Notes: generated by a model not told the origin, from the letters alone. Shown: positions 55,140 through 62,845, counted from the stretch's first letter. The stretch: DNA of 64,000 nt from JAWLGZ01 sp041690635 (GCA_041690635.1 JAWLGZ010000004.1:186001-250000); one strand, 5' to 3'. Made by a program: numbers and translations.

Positions 55140-55502
55140 TTAATGCAATTGCGCATAATCCCTATCATGGGTGACAACAGAAGAAACGCCCTGCTCTGCG
55201 TGGGCTTCTTGCGGAACCCCTGAAATTACCAGCAGAAACGCCCCTGCAGCGGCCCCTGTGTAGCGTTCCCATCTTTCCCGCATTGCCGGACTTTTTGTCC
55301 GCGCAACGTTCGCGGCGGCAATTACCTGTATCGGGTCGGTGCCGATGGCTTCCGCGATTTGTAGGCATTCATCGTCACCCAGCCCGCCTCGCTTTCTCGC
55401 TTGGCTTACGGCTTGTCGAGTGATTCCCAAGTGCTGGGCGGTCTTGTAGTCGCTCCCGGTGATCTCTCTCATCCGGTCGAGGTAGTCGTTTAGGTCGGCC
55501 AT
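55140..55502 (-). CDS. Phage repressor, C-terminus replaced by host sequence
   Basis: 120 aa. HTH near residues 18-38 (YKTAQHLGITRQAVSQARKRGG), a basic stretch, and a hydrophobic segment (AAAGAFLLVISGV) near residue 90. Identical to the 145-aa copy at 63330 up to the att site, after which host DNA supplies LH and a stop. It resembles inovirus DUF3693-type regulators. Divergent from the replication genes. Whether the shortened form is active is unknown. Confidence 0.8.
   Translation of the reverse strand: MADLNDYLDRMREITGSDYKTAQHLGITRQAVSQARKRGGLGDDECLQIAEAIGTDPIQVIAAANVARTKSPAMRERWERYTGAAAGAFLLVISGVPQEAHAEQGVSSVVTHDRDYAQLH
55148..55175 (+). other. dif-like XerC/XerD attachment site (host-prophage junction)
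   Basis: ATTGCGCATAA (55148-55158) matches the XerC arm of gammaproteobacterial dif at nine consecutive bases (TGCGCATAA). A six-base centre, TCCCTA, follows, then TCATGGGTGAC as a divergent XerD arm (TxATG kept). This is the arrangement seen in CTX-type phage att sites. Left flank is host sequence. Confidence 0.7.
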
Positions 55503-55551
55503 GGGTGGTCCTCCTGTTTGCCTGCGTCAATTTTAGGTGAACGTCAAGTGC

Positions 55552-55596
55552 AACGCGACGGTTAACGCGAAGTTGACATGCCGTAAACGTCGCGTT
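55552..55596. promoter_or_regulatory. Operator-like inverted repeat in the divergent phage control region
   Basis: AACGCGACG (55552-55560) and CGTCGCGTT (55588-55596) form a perfect 9-bp inverted repeat, 36 bp start to start. TTGACA (55573-55578) lies between them and may be a -35 box for rightward transcription. Placed between the repressor and first rightward gene; repeated in unit two at 63817-63861. Confidence 0.6.
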
Positions 55597-55640
55597 CACA
55601 CTGTGCGCCCATAACCCATAACAAAAAACGGGGACATGGG

Positions 55641-55895
55641 ATGAAACGGGTATTTCTCGGAAGGTTCACCCCTTCAGGCTGCATTTCTCTCGCTATCCGC
55701 AACACCTCCCCGACCTGTCCGGTCTCCCCAGTCCGCCCCGTTACCTGTACCTCCTGCGGTTCTCCCTACCGCCTCGGCTCTCCCGGTTCTAGTGTCCTTC
55801 GTTGCTCCGAGTGCTTCCGCAAGGGGGCGAATACCTCATGGCGGGCCTACATGACGCTTGGCCCGGTGCCCCTCAAGCGGGTGCTCCCTCGATGA
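55641..55895 (+). CDS. Small zinc-ribbon protein of the phage
   Basis: 84 aa. CTSC (36-39) and CSEC (55-58) make a four-cysteine zinc ribbon. Basic ends. GGGG eight bases upstream. Its 3' part overlaps the next gene in another frame. Possible early regulator. No family recognised. Confidence 0.6.
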   Translation: MKRVFLGRFTPSGCISLAIRNTSPTCPVSPVRPVTCTSCGSPYRLGSPGSSVLRCSECFRKGANTSWRAYMTLGPVPLKRVLPR

Positions 55896-56227
55896 TTGGC
55901 GACACCAGTCAGCTCCTGGATTGCCCAACCTGTCACCAACCGTCCCTAGAGGTTCTGCCTGACAGCCCGCCTTACGTCTGTCGTTACTGCGGTGTTCCCA
56001 GCTGGGTAGAGCCGTGCGACCAGTCGCCGCCCCCCTCTTACTGCCATGAATCTGACCACGGCGAACGGCCGTACACCTTCGCCTATGACGCTGGTTCGTT
56101 CGCTCAACAGCATGGCTTGGCTATCTCGGCCAATCCCTTCCGTCCTCTGACCGACGAGCGGGCCGACTGGTCATCCGGGTGGCGGGACTCCGCAAGGTCC
56201 GCCGTAGCGGCTCGGGGGGAGGTCTGA
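55838..56227 (+). CDS. Zinc ribbon plus ribosome-modulation-factor-like C-terminus
   Basis: 129 aa. CPTC (29-32) and CRYC (48-51) form a zinc ribbon. Residues 83-120 read YDAGSFAQQHGLAISANPF then RPLTDERADWSSGWRDSAR, following the Rmf/CrpP pattern (G..A...G....NPF......W..GW...). E. coli Rmf is 55 aa and dimerises ribosomes. AGGGGG lies upstream of ATG 55838. Overlaps the previous gene and ends in TGATG with rep. Site 1 of the 42-bp repeat is inside it. Confidence 0.65.
   Translation: MAGLHDAWPGAPQAGAPSMIGDTSQLLDCPTCHQPSLEVLPDSPPYVCRYCGVPSWVEPCDQSPPPSYCHESDHGERPYTFAYDAGSFAQQHGLAISANPFRPLTDERADWSSGWRDSARSAVAARGEV
55897..55938. repeat. 42-bp tripartite inverted repeat, site 1
   Basis: TGGCGACA, N26, TGTCACCA; CCTGG at the centre. 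Inside the Rmf-like gene. Confidence 0.75.
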
Positions 56228-57459
56228 TGGCCGCTCTGGAGCGTATCCAGCAGGCCCACCGGGCGGGCGGGACACTGAATCTTGGTATCAGTGCTAATAC
56301 TGCGGCCACTTCGGATTCCATCGGCGGGGGGCAGAAAGCAAAAACCGCGTCCGGGTCTGTTCGCTGGCGGCTGCAGCGTCGCGCTCAGCACCTGTTGCAC
56401 TTCGAGCGGGTGGCCCATTGCCAGCGCAGTTTGTCGGGCGAAGTCGTGAGCGTCCGCCGTACGGCAGACCGTGCCCACTTCGCGGGCCTCGTCACGTGCG
56501 GGTCGGTCTGGCATTGCCCCATCTGCGCGGCCAAGGTCACCGAACAGCGCCGCGCCGAGCTGCAGGCGGCGATTAACTCGGCCGCGCTGCAGGGCCTCGA
56601 GGTCTATCTCGTCACGTACACCCATCGCCACCATGCAGGCATGGCCGTTGCGGACCAAGTTCGCGATCTCTCGACGGCGCTCTCCCGGCTCAAGGCGCGG
56701 CGGGCGTACAAAAACGCGATGACCTCGGCCGGTGCGCTCGGTGCGGTCCGCTCCCTCGAAGTCACCTTCGGGGATGAAAACGGGTGGCATCCTCACGTTC
56801 ACGAGCTGGTTTTTGCGGCCAAGGGCCAGCTAGACACCCTCGGCGAGATTCGCGCGGAATGGGCGAAGGTCCATAAGGCCGTTTTCGGGACCACGGTCAC
56901 CGAAGCGGGCTTCGATGTGCAAAACGGCGACTATGCGGCCGAGTACGTCGCGAAGTTCGGGCACGAACCGGAACAGAAGGGCTGGGGTGCGGCCGAAGAG
57001 CTCACCAAGGGCCATACCAAGGCAACGCGACGCCTTGCCGGTCGGACTCCCTTCGGCCTCCTGGCTGATTTCGATAAGGGCGACAAGCGCGCCGGCCGCC
57101 TGTTCCAGGAATACGCGCAAGCCTTCAAGGGCCGTCGCCAGCTGTTCTGGTCGCGGACTCTCCGTGACTCGCTTGGCCTCGGCGAAGAGGTGGACGACGA
57201 AACGCTGGCCGCTGCCGAAGCTCCCGAAGTCGAGGACGTGATTACCATCGTGCCCGATGACTGGCACGCGGTCGTGCGCAACGATGCCCGTTACCAGGTG
57301 CTGCGGGCAGCGGAGCGCGGCGGCCGCGCGGCGGTCGAGGAACTGTTAGCCCGGCTCAGGCGACACAAGGGCGGGCATCGAGGCGTGTTCTCCGTTCCGA
57401 ACCACTTCGGGCGCGGGTCGTGGTCTTACGATGGTTTCCCGCAAGGCCAGCTGTCATGA
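56227..57459 (+). CDS. Rolling-circle replication initiator (Rep, HUH type)
   Basis: 410 aa. Zinc motif CGSVWHCPICAAKVTEQRR (about 93-111), HUH motif HPHVHELVF (about 182-190), and a motif 3 candidate EYVAKFGHE with the likely nicking Tyr. Replicates the phage by a nick at the plus-strand origin. GGGGGAGG precedes ATG 56227. A longer frame from 56179 overlaps the previous gene. Confidence 0.88.
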   Translation: MAALERIQQAHRAGGTLNLGISANTAATSDSIGGGQKAKTASGSVRWRLQRRAQHLLHFERVAHCQRSLSGEVVSVRRTADRAHFAGLVTCGSVWHCPICAAKVTEQRRAELQAAINSAALQGLEVYLVTYTHRHHAGMAVADQVRDLSTALSRLKARRAYKNAMTSAGALGAVRSLEVTFGDENGWHPHVHELVFAAKGQLDTLGEIRAEWAKVHKAVFGTTVTEAGFDVQNGDYAAEYVAKFGHEPEQKGWGAAEELTKGHTKATRRLAGRTPFGLLADFDKGDKRAGRLFQEYAQAFKGRRQLFWSRTLRDSLGLGEEVDDETLAAAEAPEVEDVITIVPDDWHAVVRNDARYQVLRAAERGGRAAVEELLARLRRHKGGHRGVFSVPNHFGRGSWSYDGFPQGQLS

Positions 57460-57825
57460 CACGCGCGGCCTTGGCTCTTCCTCGGCAGGGTCGACGTGGT
57501 GTGACAGGCCGGTGCGTGTCGACTGCTGCCTCCCCTCACTCCACTGGACAACCATTCTCGGCCAAAACCGACCGTGATCCGTTCGGACGAATGCGCAAGC
57601 ACCGAGCCGGAGATAGCCAGCGGTTTTTGCTGGCTAGCTCATGGTCGGGCGTTGGCGCGGGCCTCTTCTTTTCCGCGCCTACGATTCGGCACTCGTTGAC
57701 GCTTCCTGTCCCTACCCTCGCTGTGGCGCTTCTCGGCGCGTCATGGTTTCGCCCGCTTCCGGTGTTGGTGACAGCCGGACTCGACCAGGCGTTAACAAAT
57801 GTCGCCAATAATCGGAGCTCACACA
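57460..57825. other. Candidate phage origin/intergenic region with hairpin
   Basis: 366 bases between rep and the ssDNA-binding gene. Perfect hairpin TAGCCAGC-N7-GCTGGCTA at 57614-57636. Site 2 of the 42-bp repeat is at 57766-57807. A 126-codon frame from ATG 57456 is open but has no protein-like signature, so I treat the region as non-coding. A nicking site or packaging hairpin is plausible. Confidence 0.45.
57766..57807. repeat. 42-bp tripartite inverted repeat, site 2
   Basis: TGGTGACA, N26, TGTCGCCA (one mismatch); CCAGG at the centre. Upstream of the ssDNA-binding gene. Confidence 0.75.
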
Positions 57826-58107
57826 ATGGCAGATAAACCCGTAGCGGATGGCCAGGCGGTACTCGCTGGCCGCATTGACGCGATCACCCCGGTGGAAACG
57901 GGCGGCTACTTCACCCGCCTGATTCTTCCTGCCCCTGACCAGTTCACCAGTCCGGCATACGTTGAAGTCCAGTCGAAACAGCGGCTCGGACAAGTCGGAG
58001 AAGACACCCGCGTAACCGTTCAGGTTCGCGGCGCCCGCAACGATTTTCAGCGGAAGAACGGTTCCGAAGCCAAGTCGGCCCGTAACTACCTGCACGTTAT
58101 CGAGTAG
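57826..58107 (+). CDS. Phage ssDNA-binding protein (pV-like)
   Basis: 93 aa, OB-fold-like: beta-rich AGRIDAITPVETGGYFTRLILP, ends RNYLHVIE. Size and place (right after rep) fit the protein that coats plus-strand phage DNA before extrusion. ATG 57826 is favoured over an upstream in-frame ATG. Similarity to known pV is weak. Confidence 0.65.
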   Translation: MADKPVADGQAVLAGRIDAITPVETGGYFTRLILPAPDQFTSPAYVEVQSKQRLGQVGEDTRVTVQVRGARNDFQRKNGSEAKSARNYLHVIE

Positions 58108-58116
58108 GAATTAGCG

Positions 58117-58215
58117 ATGGATGCCGAACAAGCCGACCTGTTGATCGAGATGCTCATGTGGGCAGGTCTGGCGGTGTCCTTCGCGCTCGGAGTCATTGCA
58201 GGTCAGCAACGGTGA
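58117..58215 (+). CDS. Tiny phage membrane protein (pVII/pIX-like)
   Basis: 32 aa: MDAEQADLLIEMLMW then a hydrophobic span AGLAVSFALGVIAGQQR. AGGA lies upstream of ATG 58117. Too short for usual gene finders. Position before pVIII matches the minor coat proteins that cap filamentous virions. Overlaps the next gene (GTGA). Confidence 0.6.
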   Translation: MDAEQADLLIEMLMWAGLAVSFALGVIAGQQR

Positions 58216-58331
58216 CCGACATCGGGTCGGCCTACTGGGGCGGTCTTGCGATGGTGTGGCTCGCTGGTTACGGGTTCGGAATCATCCTCCGTCACTGGCG
58301 GCAATTTGTTGATAAAGCCCTAGGAGGCTAA
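58212..58331 (+). CDS. Tiny phage membrane protein, second copy class
   Basis: 39 aa from GTG: TDIGSAYWGGLAMVWLAGYG then FGIILRHWRQFVDKALGG. One TM span and a basic tail, as in pVII/pIX. GTG overlaps the stop of the previous gene; AGGAGG at its 3' end serves the coat gene. Confidence 0.55.
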   Translation: MTDIGSAYWGGLAMVWLAGYGFGIILRHWRQFVDKALGG

Positions 58332-58333
58332 CC

Positions 58334-58570
58334 ATGAAGTTCATGTATAAGGCGAAGAAGTACGGTTTCGGTGCAGTTCTGTTGGCTGTTGGCAATTCGG
58401 CTGTTGCGGCTCCGGTTCTGGACGCCCTGGACATTACCGCTGCCGTTACCGATTTGACAACCGATGTGACCACCATGTTCGACTCGGTGTTCCCTCTCGC
58501 CGTGATTTCGACGGCGTTCATCATCGGCATCGGCCTGTTCAAGAAGTACACCAAGAAGGCCGCCAGCTAA
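58334..58570 (+). CDS. Major coat protein (pVIII-like)
   Basis: 78 aa precursor. Signal peptide ends AVAA (about residue 26). The mature protein has a short acidic region (DALDITAAVTDLTTDVTT), a TM (VFPLAVISTAFIIGIGLF) and a basic C-terminus (KKYTKKAAS) that faces the DNA. Strong AGGAGG upstream and a strong terminator after it, as expected for the most expressed gene. Confidence 0.9.
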   Translation: MKFMYKAKKYGFGAVLLAVGNSAVAAPVLDALDITAAVTDLTTDVTTMFDSVFPLAVISTAFIIGIGLFKKYTKKAAS

Positions 58571-58592
58571 TCTGGCTGGTGTTGTTCAATCG

Positions 58593-58627
58593 GGCCGGTA
58601 CTCGCAAGGGTCCCGGCCTTTTTTTTT
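58593..58627 (+). terminator. Rho-independent terminator after the coat gene
   Basis: GGCCGG (58593-58598) pairs with CCGGCC (58613-58618), followed by nine T (58619-58627). Confidence 0.85.
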
Positions 58628-58639
58628 GCGGGGTTGCGT

Positions 58640-60139
58640 ATGCGTTCCATCGTTTTCGGCGTGTTACTGCTTGCTTCTGGCTCTGTTGTGTCGGCGGTTT
58701 CGGATTGCGTTTATGTTGGTGTGAACTACGGGACAGAGGTCTACTCGTGCGCGGATCGGGCGGATGCGTTCGGTGTATTAACTCAGCAGGGGTGGGAGTT
58801 TAAGGATGAAGCGACTTACAACCCGATGTACTGGACTCCCCGCAGTTGGTGGCTGGTTGAGTCTGTGTATGCGGCGGGCGAGTTGTACGGGGGGGCCGAG
58901 TGGCACGTCGTCGGGTATGGCGATTGTCGGCTGTTAGGGATGACCGTTTCGGATTGGGATTCCGCATCACAAAGCTGCGTCCAGTCCTGCCCCGCTTACG
59001 GCACGATCGTAAGGCGAGAAGCGGCGGAAAGTAATTTTTTCGCCGGCGTCAGGGAGATGAACGACGCTTATGTGACCGCCACTATCGACGGCTGTTATTA
59101 CGAGCTGAAGTACTCGCCGCAAAACGGCGACGGCCTGACAAAATGGGATATGGTGAAGTACGAGGCCGAACCGGAGGTTTGGTATGTGCAGCTTGCGTAT
59201 AGCTCGCTAGAGCTGCACGTCGGAGGAGATGACACCGCGAATTTAGGCCCGGTTCGAGCGGGCGGTGAGTCGGGCGCACTTGCCAGTTTTGAGAATTCGG
59301 AAATTCTCAGTGAGTCGTCGGAAACGCTGGGCGACGGAACAACGATCGAAAACACTACGGCGGTCGAGACGTCTGTAGCCAATCAAGGCGCAACGGTTCT
59401 AGCGTCGGAGAATTACCCCCTGCTGGTGCGTACCGATGGTCGGGTGCAAACGATCCGGACGGATACCAGGCTTGAAACTGCGCCGGATTTGACCTCAGAA
59501 GAAGCCGTTACAACAACGACAACGGACACCCAGCACCCGATAACCTCGGCGGTCTACGACGTGCTCGCAAAACAATGGAGTGTCAGCACAACGGTAAGTA
59601 GCTTTTCGTCGGATTCGGAAACGACGACGACGGGCAGGGATAGCGAGGGGAACACGATTTACATTGATACTGTGAAGCACTACAGCATCACGAACACCGG
59701 AACGGGTGACGGAACGGGCAGCGATGGCATCGATGAACAAGGGTTGATCGATGGCATTGTGTCCGGCATCCGTAATATCTGGGAAGAGTTCGTAGGTAAG
59801 GGCGAAGACCAGACGGCGGCGATCGACGCGGCCGGTGCCCCGGTTATCGATGGCTTGAGTGACACCCTCGCGAAGGTCGAGGGCATAGCGGATGGCACCT
59901 ATGACGGCGGGCTTAATGAGTCGGTTATCCCGAATGAGTTCGAACAAATGCTGGTGGACCTGTTCCCGGTGGGGGGTGAGTGTCCCGAGTTGCTGGTTCA
60001 TGAATCTGATTTGTTGGGCACCTTCTGCGAGAAGTGGGACGAGCCGAACGGCGGTCGGGAAATTGTTGGATGGGTGGCCTATGCCCTGACTTTGATAGGC
60101 ATCTTCTACCTGTTCTTTGCACGTGCGGAGGCTCGATAA
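58640..60139 (+). CDS. Adsorption/minor coat protein (pIII-like)
   Basis: 499 aa from ATG 58640 (TTG 58634 is an alternative). Signal peptide (SIVFGVLLLASGSVVSA), Cys-containing extracellular part, Thr/Ser-rich region near residues 270-350 (EEAVTTTTTDTQ), and a C-terminal TM (VGWVAYALTLIGIFYLFFA) that anchors the tip protein. Likely binds the host receptor. Confidence 0.82.
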   Translation: MRSIVFGVLLLASGSVVSAVSDCVYVGVNYGTEVYSCADRADAFGVLTQQGWEFKDEATYNPMYWTPRSWWLVESVYAAGELYGGAEWHVVGYGDCRLLGMTVSDWDSASQSCVQSCPAYGTIVRREAAESNFFAGVREMNDAYVTATIDGCYYELKYSPQNGDGLTKWDMVKYEAEPEVWYVQLAYSSLELHVGGDDTANLGPVRAGGESGALASFENSEILSESSETLGDGTTIENTTAVETSVANQGATVLASENYPLLVRTDGRVQTIRTDTRLETAPDLTSEEAVTTTTTDTQHPITSAVYDVLAKQWSVSTTVSSFSSDSETTTTGRDSEGNTIYIDTVKHYSITNTGTGDGTGSDGIDEQGLIDGIVSGIRNIWEEFVGKGEDQTAAIDAAGAPVIDGLSDTLAKVEGIADGTYDGGLNESVIPNEFEQMLVDLFPVGGECPELLVHESDLLGTFCEKWDEPNGGREIVGWVAYALTLIGIFYLFFARAEAR

Positions 60140-60469
60140 ATGCCCTTAATCTACTGGCTCGGCGGTCTGTTCACTGCACTGGTCGCGTGGTTTGCGAAGT
60201 TCTTCGGCAAGCGGCTCGCTATCGTCCTTGCGATGGTTACCGGGTATGTCGGTCTCACGATTGCTTTTGCGTTGGCGCTGAAACTTATCATCGTGTCGAT
60301 ACTGGTAGTCACTCCCGGTGGTCAATGGTTCCTCGCGGGCCTCGGCCTCCTGCCGGGGAATATCACCCTGTGCGTCGGTGCCTTCTTCGCCGCCAAGGTG
60401 GCCGCGCTGGTGTACTCGTGGAAAAAGGAAGTGATGAAGCTCGAAGCTCAAATAGCGGCGTGGATGTAG
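60140..60469 (+). CDS. pVI-like minor coat protein
   Basis: 109 aa, three TM spans (IYWLGGLFTALVAWF, VLAMVTGYVGLTIAFALAL, VGAFFAAKVAALVYSW). Starts immediately after the pIII stop and is followed by Zot, the usual III-VI-I order. Confidence 0.85.
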   Translation: MPLIYWLGGLFTALVAWFAKFFGKRLAIVLAMVTGYVGLTIAFALALKLIIVSILVVTPGGQWFLAGLGLLPGNITLCVGAFFAAKVAALVYSWKKEVMKLEAQIAAWM

Positions 60470-60473
60470 AGCG

Positions 60474-61778
60474 ATGGCTGTCTACTTTGTCGAAGGTAAA
60501 TTAGGTTCCGGCAAGTCGCTCGCGTGTGTCGGCAAGATTAGGGATTATCTGAACGAGGGGAGGAGGGTAGCTACAAACCTTGATCTCTACTTGGATAACA
60601 TGCTCCGGCCGTCTGCTCGGAATGTCGAGGTGCTGCGGCTGCCGGACAAACCGACTGCCCAGGACCTGGACAACATCGGCCGGGGATCCGATGTGGTGGA
60701 CGAATCGACCTATGGGGGCTTGTTCCTGGACGAGCTCGGCACCTGGTTCAATTCCCGCACCTGGCAGGACAAGGACCGTAAAGAGGTAATCGACTGGTGC
60801 CTACATGCTCGCAAAATGGGCTGGGATGTCTACTTCATCGTTCAGGATGTGTCGCTCGTTGATAAACAGCTGCGGGAGGGTCTCTGTGAGCATCGCGTAA
60901 CCTGTCGTCGTCTTGACCGCCTGCCGATCCCTTTTCTAGGGCCGTTGCTGCGGGTGCTAACCGGTATCCGCCTTCACCTTCCAAAGATGCACGTTGCGGC
61001 GGTTCGCTACGGCGACACTGATACCGCGTTGGTGGTGGACCGCTGGTGGTATCAGGCTAAAGACCTTTACGGTGCCTATGACACGCGTCAGGTCTTCACG
61101 GTCGAGAATAACGGGCTCTCCTGCCTGCTCACGCCGTGGCATTTGGTAGGACGCTACCGGCCGGGTCGGAAAGAGCGGTTCGCTGTGATGCTCTCCCGTT
61201 TTGCGGTGCCTGTGAGCTCTTTTCTGTCAGTTGCGGCCGTTGGTGTATCCGTGGCCGCGATGGTCTCCGCTCCTTCGGTGGTTCCTGTGCAACCGGTCAA
61301 TATGACGCACGATCTCCTTTCTAGAATGATCCAAGCTCCGTTGGTGACAAGTTCAGCGGTCCAGGAGCTGCCGACTGTCACCAGTCCCGAGCCGGAACCG
61401 TGGGACGGGTGGTCCTTTCGGGTGGGTGGCTGGATGCGGTTGAATGGGGAGGATTCCTACACGCTCCATGGCGAGCGTGAGGACGGCGAGACTGTGACGA
61501 TTCGGACGGACGCCATGACAGCCATGGGATACACCGTCACGGCTGTTGACCGGTGCGCGGTTCGCCTGGGTTGGGCTGACTCTTCCCGCTGGGTCATGTG
61601 CTCTGAAGCCATGTCTCCGGGGGAGGGTTCTTCGCCCGGCCTGCCGTCCGCGCAGCGGGCGGCTCGGCGGGCGGGTGGTCCTCCCGTGTCGGACTCGTCG
61701 ACGCTTGCTCGGCCTGCACCGGAAAGCGGCACCCCGGCCGAGGTGGACGGGGCTCCGGTTGGTGACGCTACCGGTTGA
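60474..61778 (+). CDS. Zot/pI assembly ATPase
   Basis: 434 aa. Walker A EGKLGSGKSLACV (about 6-18), Walker B GLFLDELGTWFNS, TM near residue 245 (SSFLSVAAVGVSVAAMVSA). Assembly ATPase that pushes the phage through the envelope. The C-terminal periplasmic region contains site 3 of the 42-bp repeat, and its stop overlaps site 4. Confidence 0.92.
   Translation: MAVYFVEGKLGSGKSLACVGKIRDYLNEGRRVATNLDLYLDNMLRPSARNVEVLRLPDKPTAQDLDNIGRGSDVVDESTYGGLFLDELGTWFNSRTWQDKDRKEVIDWCLHARKMGWDVYFIVQDVSLVDKQLREGLCEHRVTCRRLDRLPIPFLGPLLRVLTGIRLHLPKMHVAAVRYGDTDTALVVDRWWYQAKDLYGAYDTRQVFTVENNGLSCLLTPWHLVGRYRPGRKERFAVMLSRFAVPVSSFLSVAAVGVSVAAMVSAPSVVPVQPVNMTHDLLSRMIQAPLVTSSAVQELPTVTSPEPEPWDGWSFRVGGWMRLNGEDSYTLHGEREDGETVTIRTDAMTAMGYTVTAVDRCAVRLGWADSSRWVMCSEAMSPGEGSSPGLPSAQRAARRAGGPPVSDSSTLARPAPESGTPAEVDGAPVGDATG
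61342..61383. repeat. 42-bp tripartite inverted repeat, site 3
   Basis: TGGTGACA, N26, TGTCACCA; CCAGG at the centre. In the zot 3' part. Confidence 0.8.
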
Positions 61779-61801
61779 CCTGGTTGCGCAATCTGTCACC
61801 A
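61760..61801. repeat. 42-bp tripartite inverted repeat, site 4
   Basis: TGGTGACG (one mismatch), N26, TGTCACCA; CCTGG at the centre. Spans the zot stop codon. Confidence 0.75.
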
Positions 61802-61864
61802 GTTATCGTCGTTTTCTTAACTTCTACCCGGCACCTCGATACAAGTAGTTAATTCCCTCTCTCG

Positions 61865-61900
61865 CCGCCTGTGGCTCGTTCTCAGGCGGTTTCTTTGTTT
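61865..61900 (+). terminator. Rho-independent terminator after zot
   Basis: CCGCCTG (61865-61871) and CAGGCGG (61883-61889), then TTTCTTTGTTT. Confidence 0.8.
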
Positions 61901-62026
61901 AGGGTTATCAGTGCCTTGGTTATGTGTAGAACGTCGATTCTAGGAAAGTGGATCGATTACAACAACTTACACAACCCCGCGTCTGCGCCATTCACACATA
62001 TTAAACTCTGTCAACTCTCGCGGAAT

Positions 62027-62068
62027 TGGTGACAGAAACACGCCGCCGGCGGGCGCGCAATGTCACCA
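62027..62068. repeat. 42-bp tripartite inverted repeat, site 5
   Basis: TGGTGACA, N26, TGTCACCA; centre is CCGGC rather than CCWGG. Arms extend to AATTGGTGACA and TGTCACCAATT. Confidence 0.8.
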
Positions 62069-62108
62069 ATTTAACCAATGCTAATCGGATAACCATTGAA
62101 ACTATTCA

Positions 62109-62148
62109 TGGTGACACGCTACCAATTCGGTTATTATTACTGTCACCA
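62109..62148. repeat. 42-bp tripartite inverted repeat, site 6 (short form)
   Basis: TGGTGACA, N24, TGTCACCA: two bases shorter and without CCWGG. Directly before the gene at 62172. Confidence 0.7.
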
Positions 62149-62171
62149 GTTAAACGAAAGAGGGCGGTTCG

Positions 62172-62450
62172 ATGCATGAACAAACTCGGTTGGAAGAGGT
62201 TGAGTCGCAATTGCTCGCGATTTTAGTGAACTCACAACCTGGCGGGGATTGGTTACCGTCTGAAATGGGTAATGTGGATTGGATAGATTTAGCGGATTAC
62301 TTGAATGCGGTTCGTTGCGGTATCTGGGCGGCAACCTCTATTGTTCGGGTTTGTGGGGGTAGCGCTACGTTGTCGGAGCTTTCAAACACCCTCGGGTTTC
62401 TGTCGGATTTCGCGTGGTATCGGGCAGACCTTGAGGAGGTGGGAGAGTGA
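62172..62450 (+). CDS. Phage accessory protein, unknown (acidic)
   Basis: 92 aa, acidic, soluble: EVESQLLAILVNSQPGGDWL, DWIDLADYLNAVRC. No recognised family. Four-base GTGA overlap with the next gene, so the two are coupled. Flanked by sites 6 and 7. Confidence 0.6.
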   Translation: MHEQTRLEEVESQLLAILVNSQPGGDWLPSEMGNVDWIDLADYLNAVRCGIWAATSIVRVCGGSATLSELSNTLGFLSDFAWYRADLEEVGE

Positions 62451-62809
62451 GTGGTCTACTCGATGACATTGAAGCGGGCCTACACAACATGTCGTTAGAG
62501 GTGGTGGCCCTCCGGCGTGAGCTCGGGACTATCGAATCAGCCATAGCCCGAGCCGAGAGTCAGGACCCGACGACCGCGCGGCCGTGGTGGCGGCCGGGTG
62601 GCTATCTCTACTTGATACACCCGCAAGTGAACAAACAGCCTCGGCTGCGTGAGTATGTTGGCCGGGACCCGGACGCCATCCGGGCGGCATTGATTCGGGT
62701 TCATGTCGGCCGGGTGCTCGATGGTCTGGTGGCGCGTCGTGAATCTGTCGAGGCGCGGGCGCGACGGCTGCACGATTCGGTGAAGTACACCTCTCGGGGG
62801 ATTTGGTGA
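62447..62809 (+). CDS. Phage accessory protein with coiled coil, unknown
   Basis: 120 aa from GTG. Helical N-terminus (LEVVALRRELGTIESAIARAE), a middle part WWRPGGYLYLIHPQ, and a basic helical C-terminus. The pattern hints at a DNA-binding or scaffold protein; unrecognised. Stop lies in site 7. Confidence 0.6.
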   Translation: MSGLLDDIEAGLHNMSLEVVALRRELGTIESAIARAESQDPTTARPWWRPGGYLYLIHPQVNKQPRLREYVGRDPDAIRAALIRVHVGRVLDGLVARRESVEARARRLHDSVKYTSRGIW

Positions 62810-62845
62810 CAGTGGTCGGTTCCTGGCGTTCTTCACCTGTCACCA
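62804..62845. repeat. 42-bp tripartite inverted repeat, site 7
   Basis: TGGTGACA, N26, TGTCACCA; CCTGG at the centre. Between two convergent genes. Confidence 0.8.

Larger units (their letters stand above)
55145..55735. repeat. Direct repeat, copy 1 (offset 8,265 bp)
   Basis: Matches 63410-64000 base for base as read. Left boundary set by mismatch at 55144/63409. The right limit is unknown because the second copy leaves the window. Confidence 0.92.
61779..62171. other. Non-coding phage region with terminator and three repeat sites
   Basis: No gene is supported here. Contains part of site 4, a terminator at 61865-61900, sites 5 and 6, and an AT-rich stretch (about 61900-62020) that could hold a promoter for the next two genes. 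Confidence 0.55.

Noticed and set aside
55169..55176. GGGTGACA in the att site as a repeat arm
   Set aside because: One mismatch and no partner arm at 32-34 bp; resemblance noted only.
57456..57836. 126-codon frame between rep and the ssDNA-binding gene
   Set aside because: Low-complexity translation with no domain; the region holds a hairpin and a repeat site and overlaps the next start. Not excluded.
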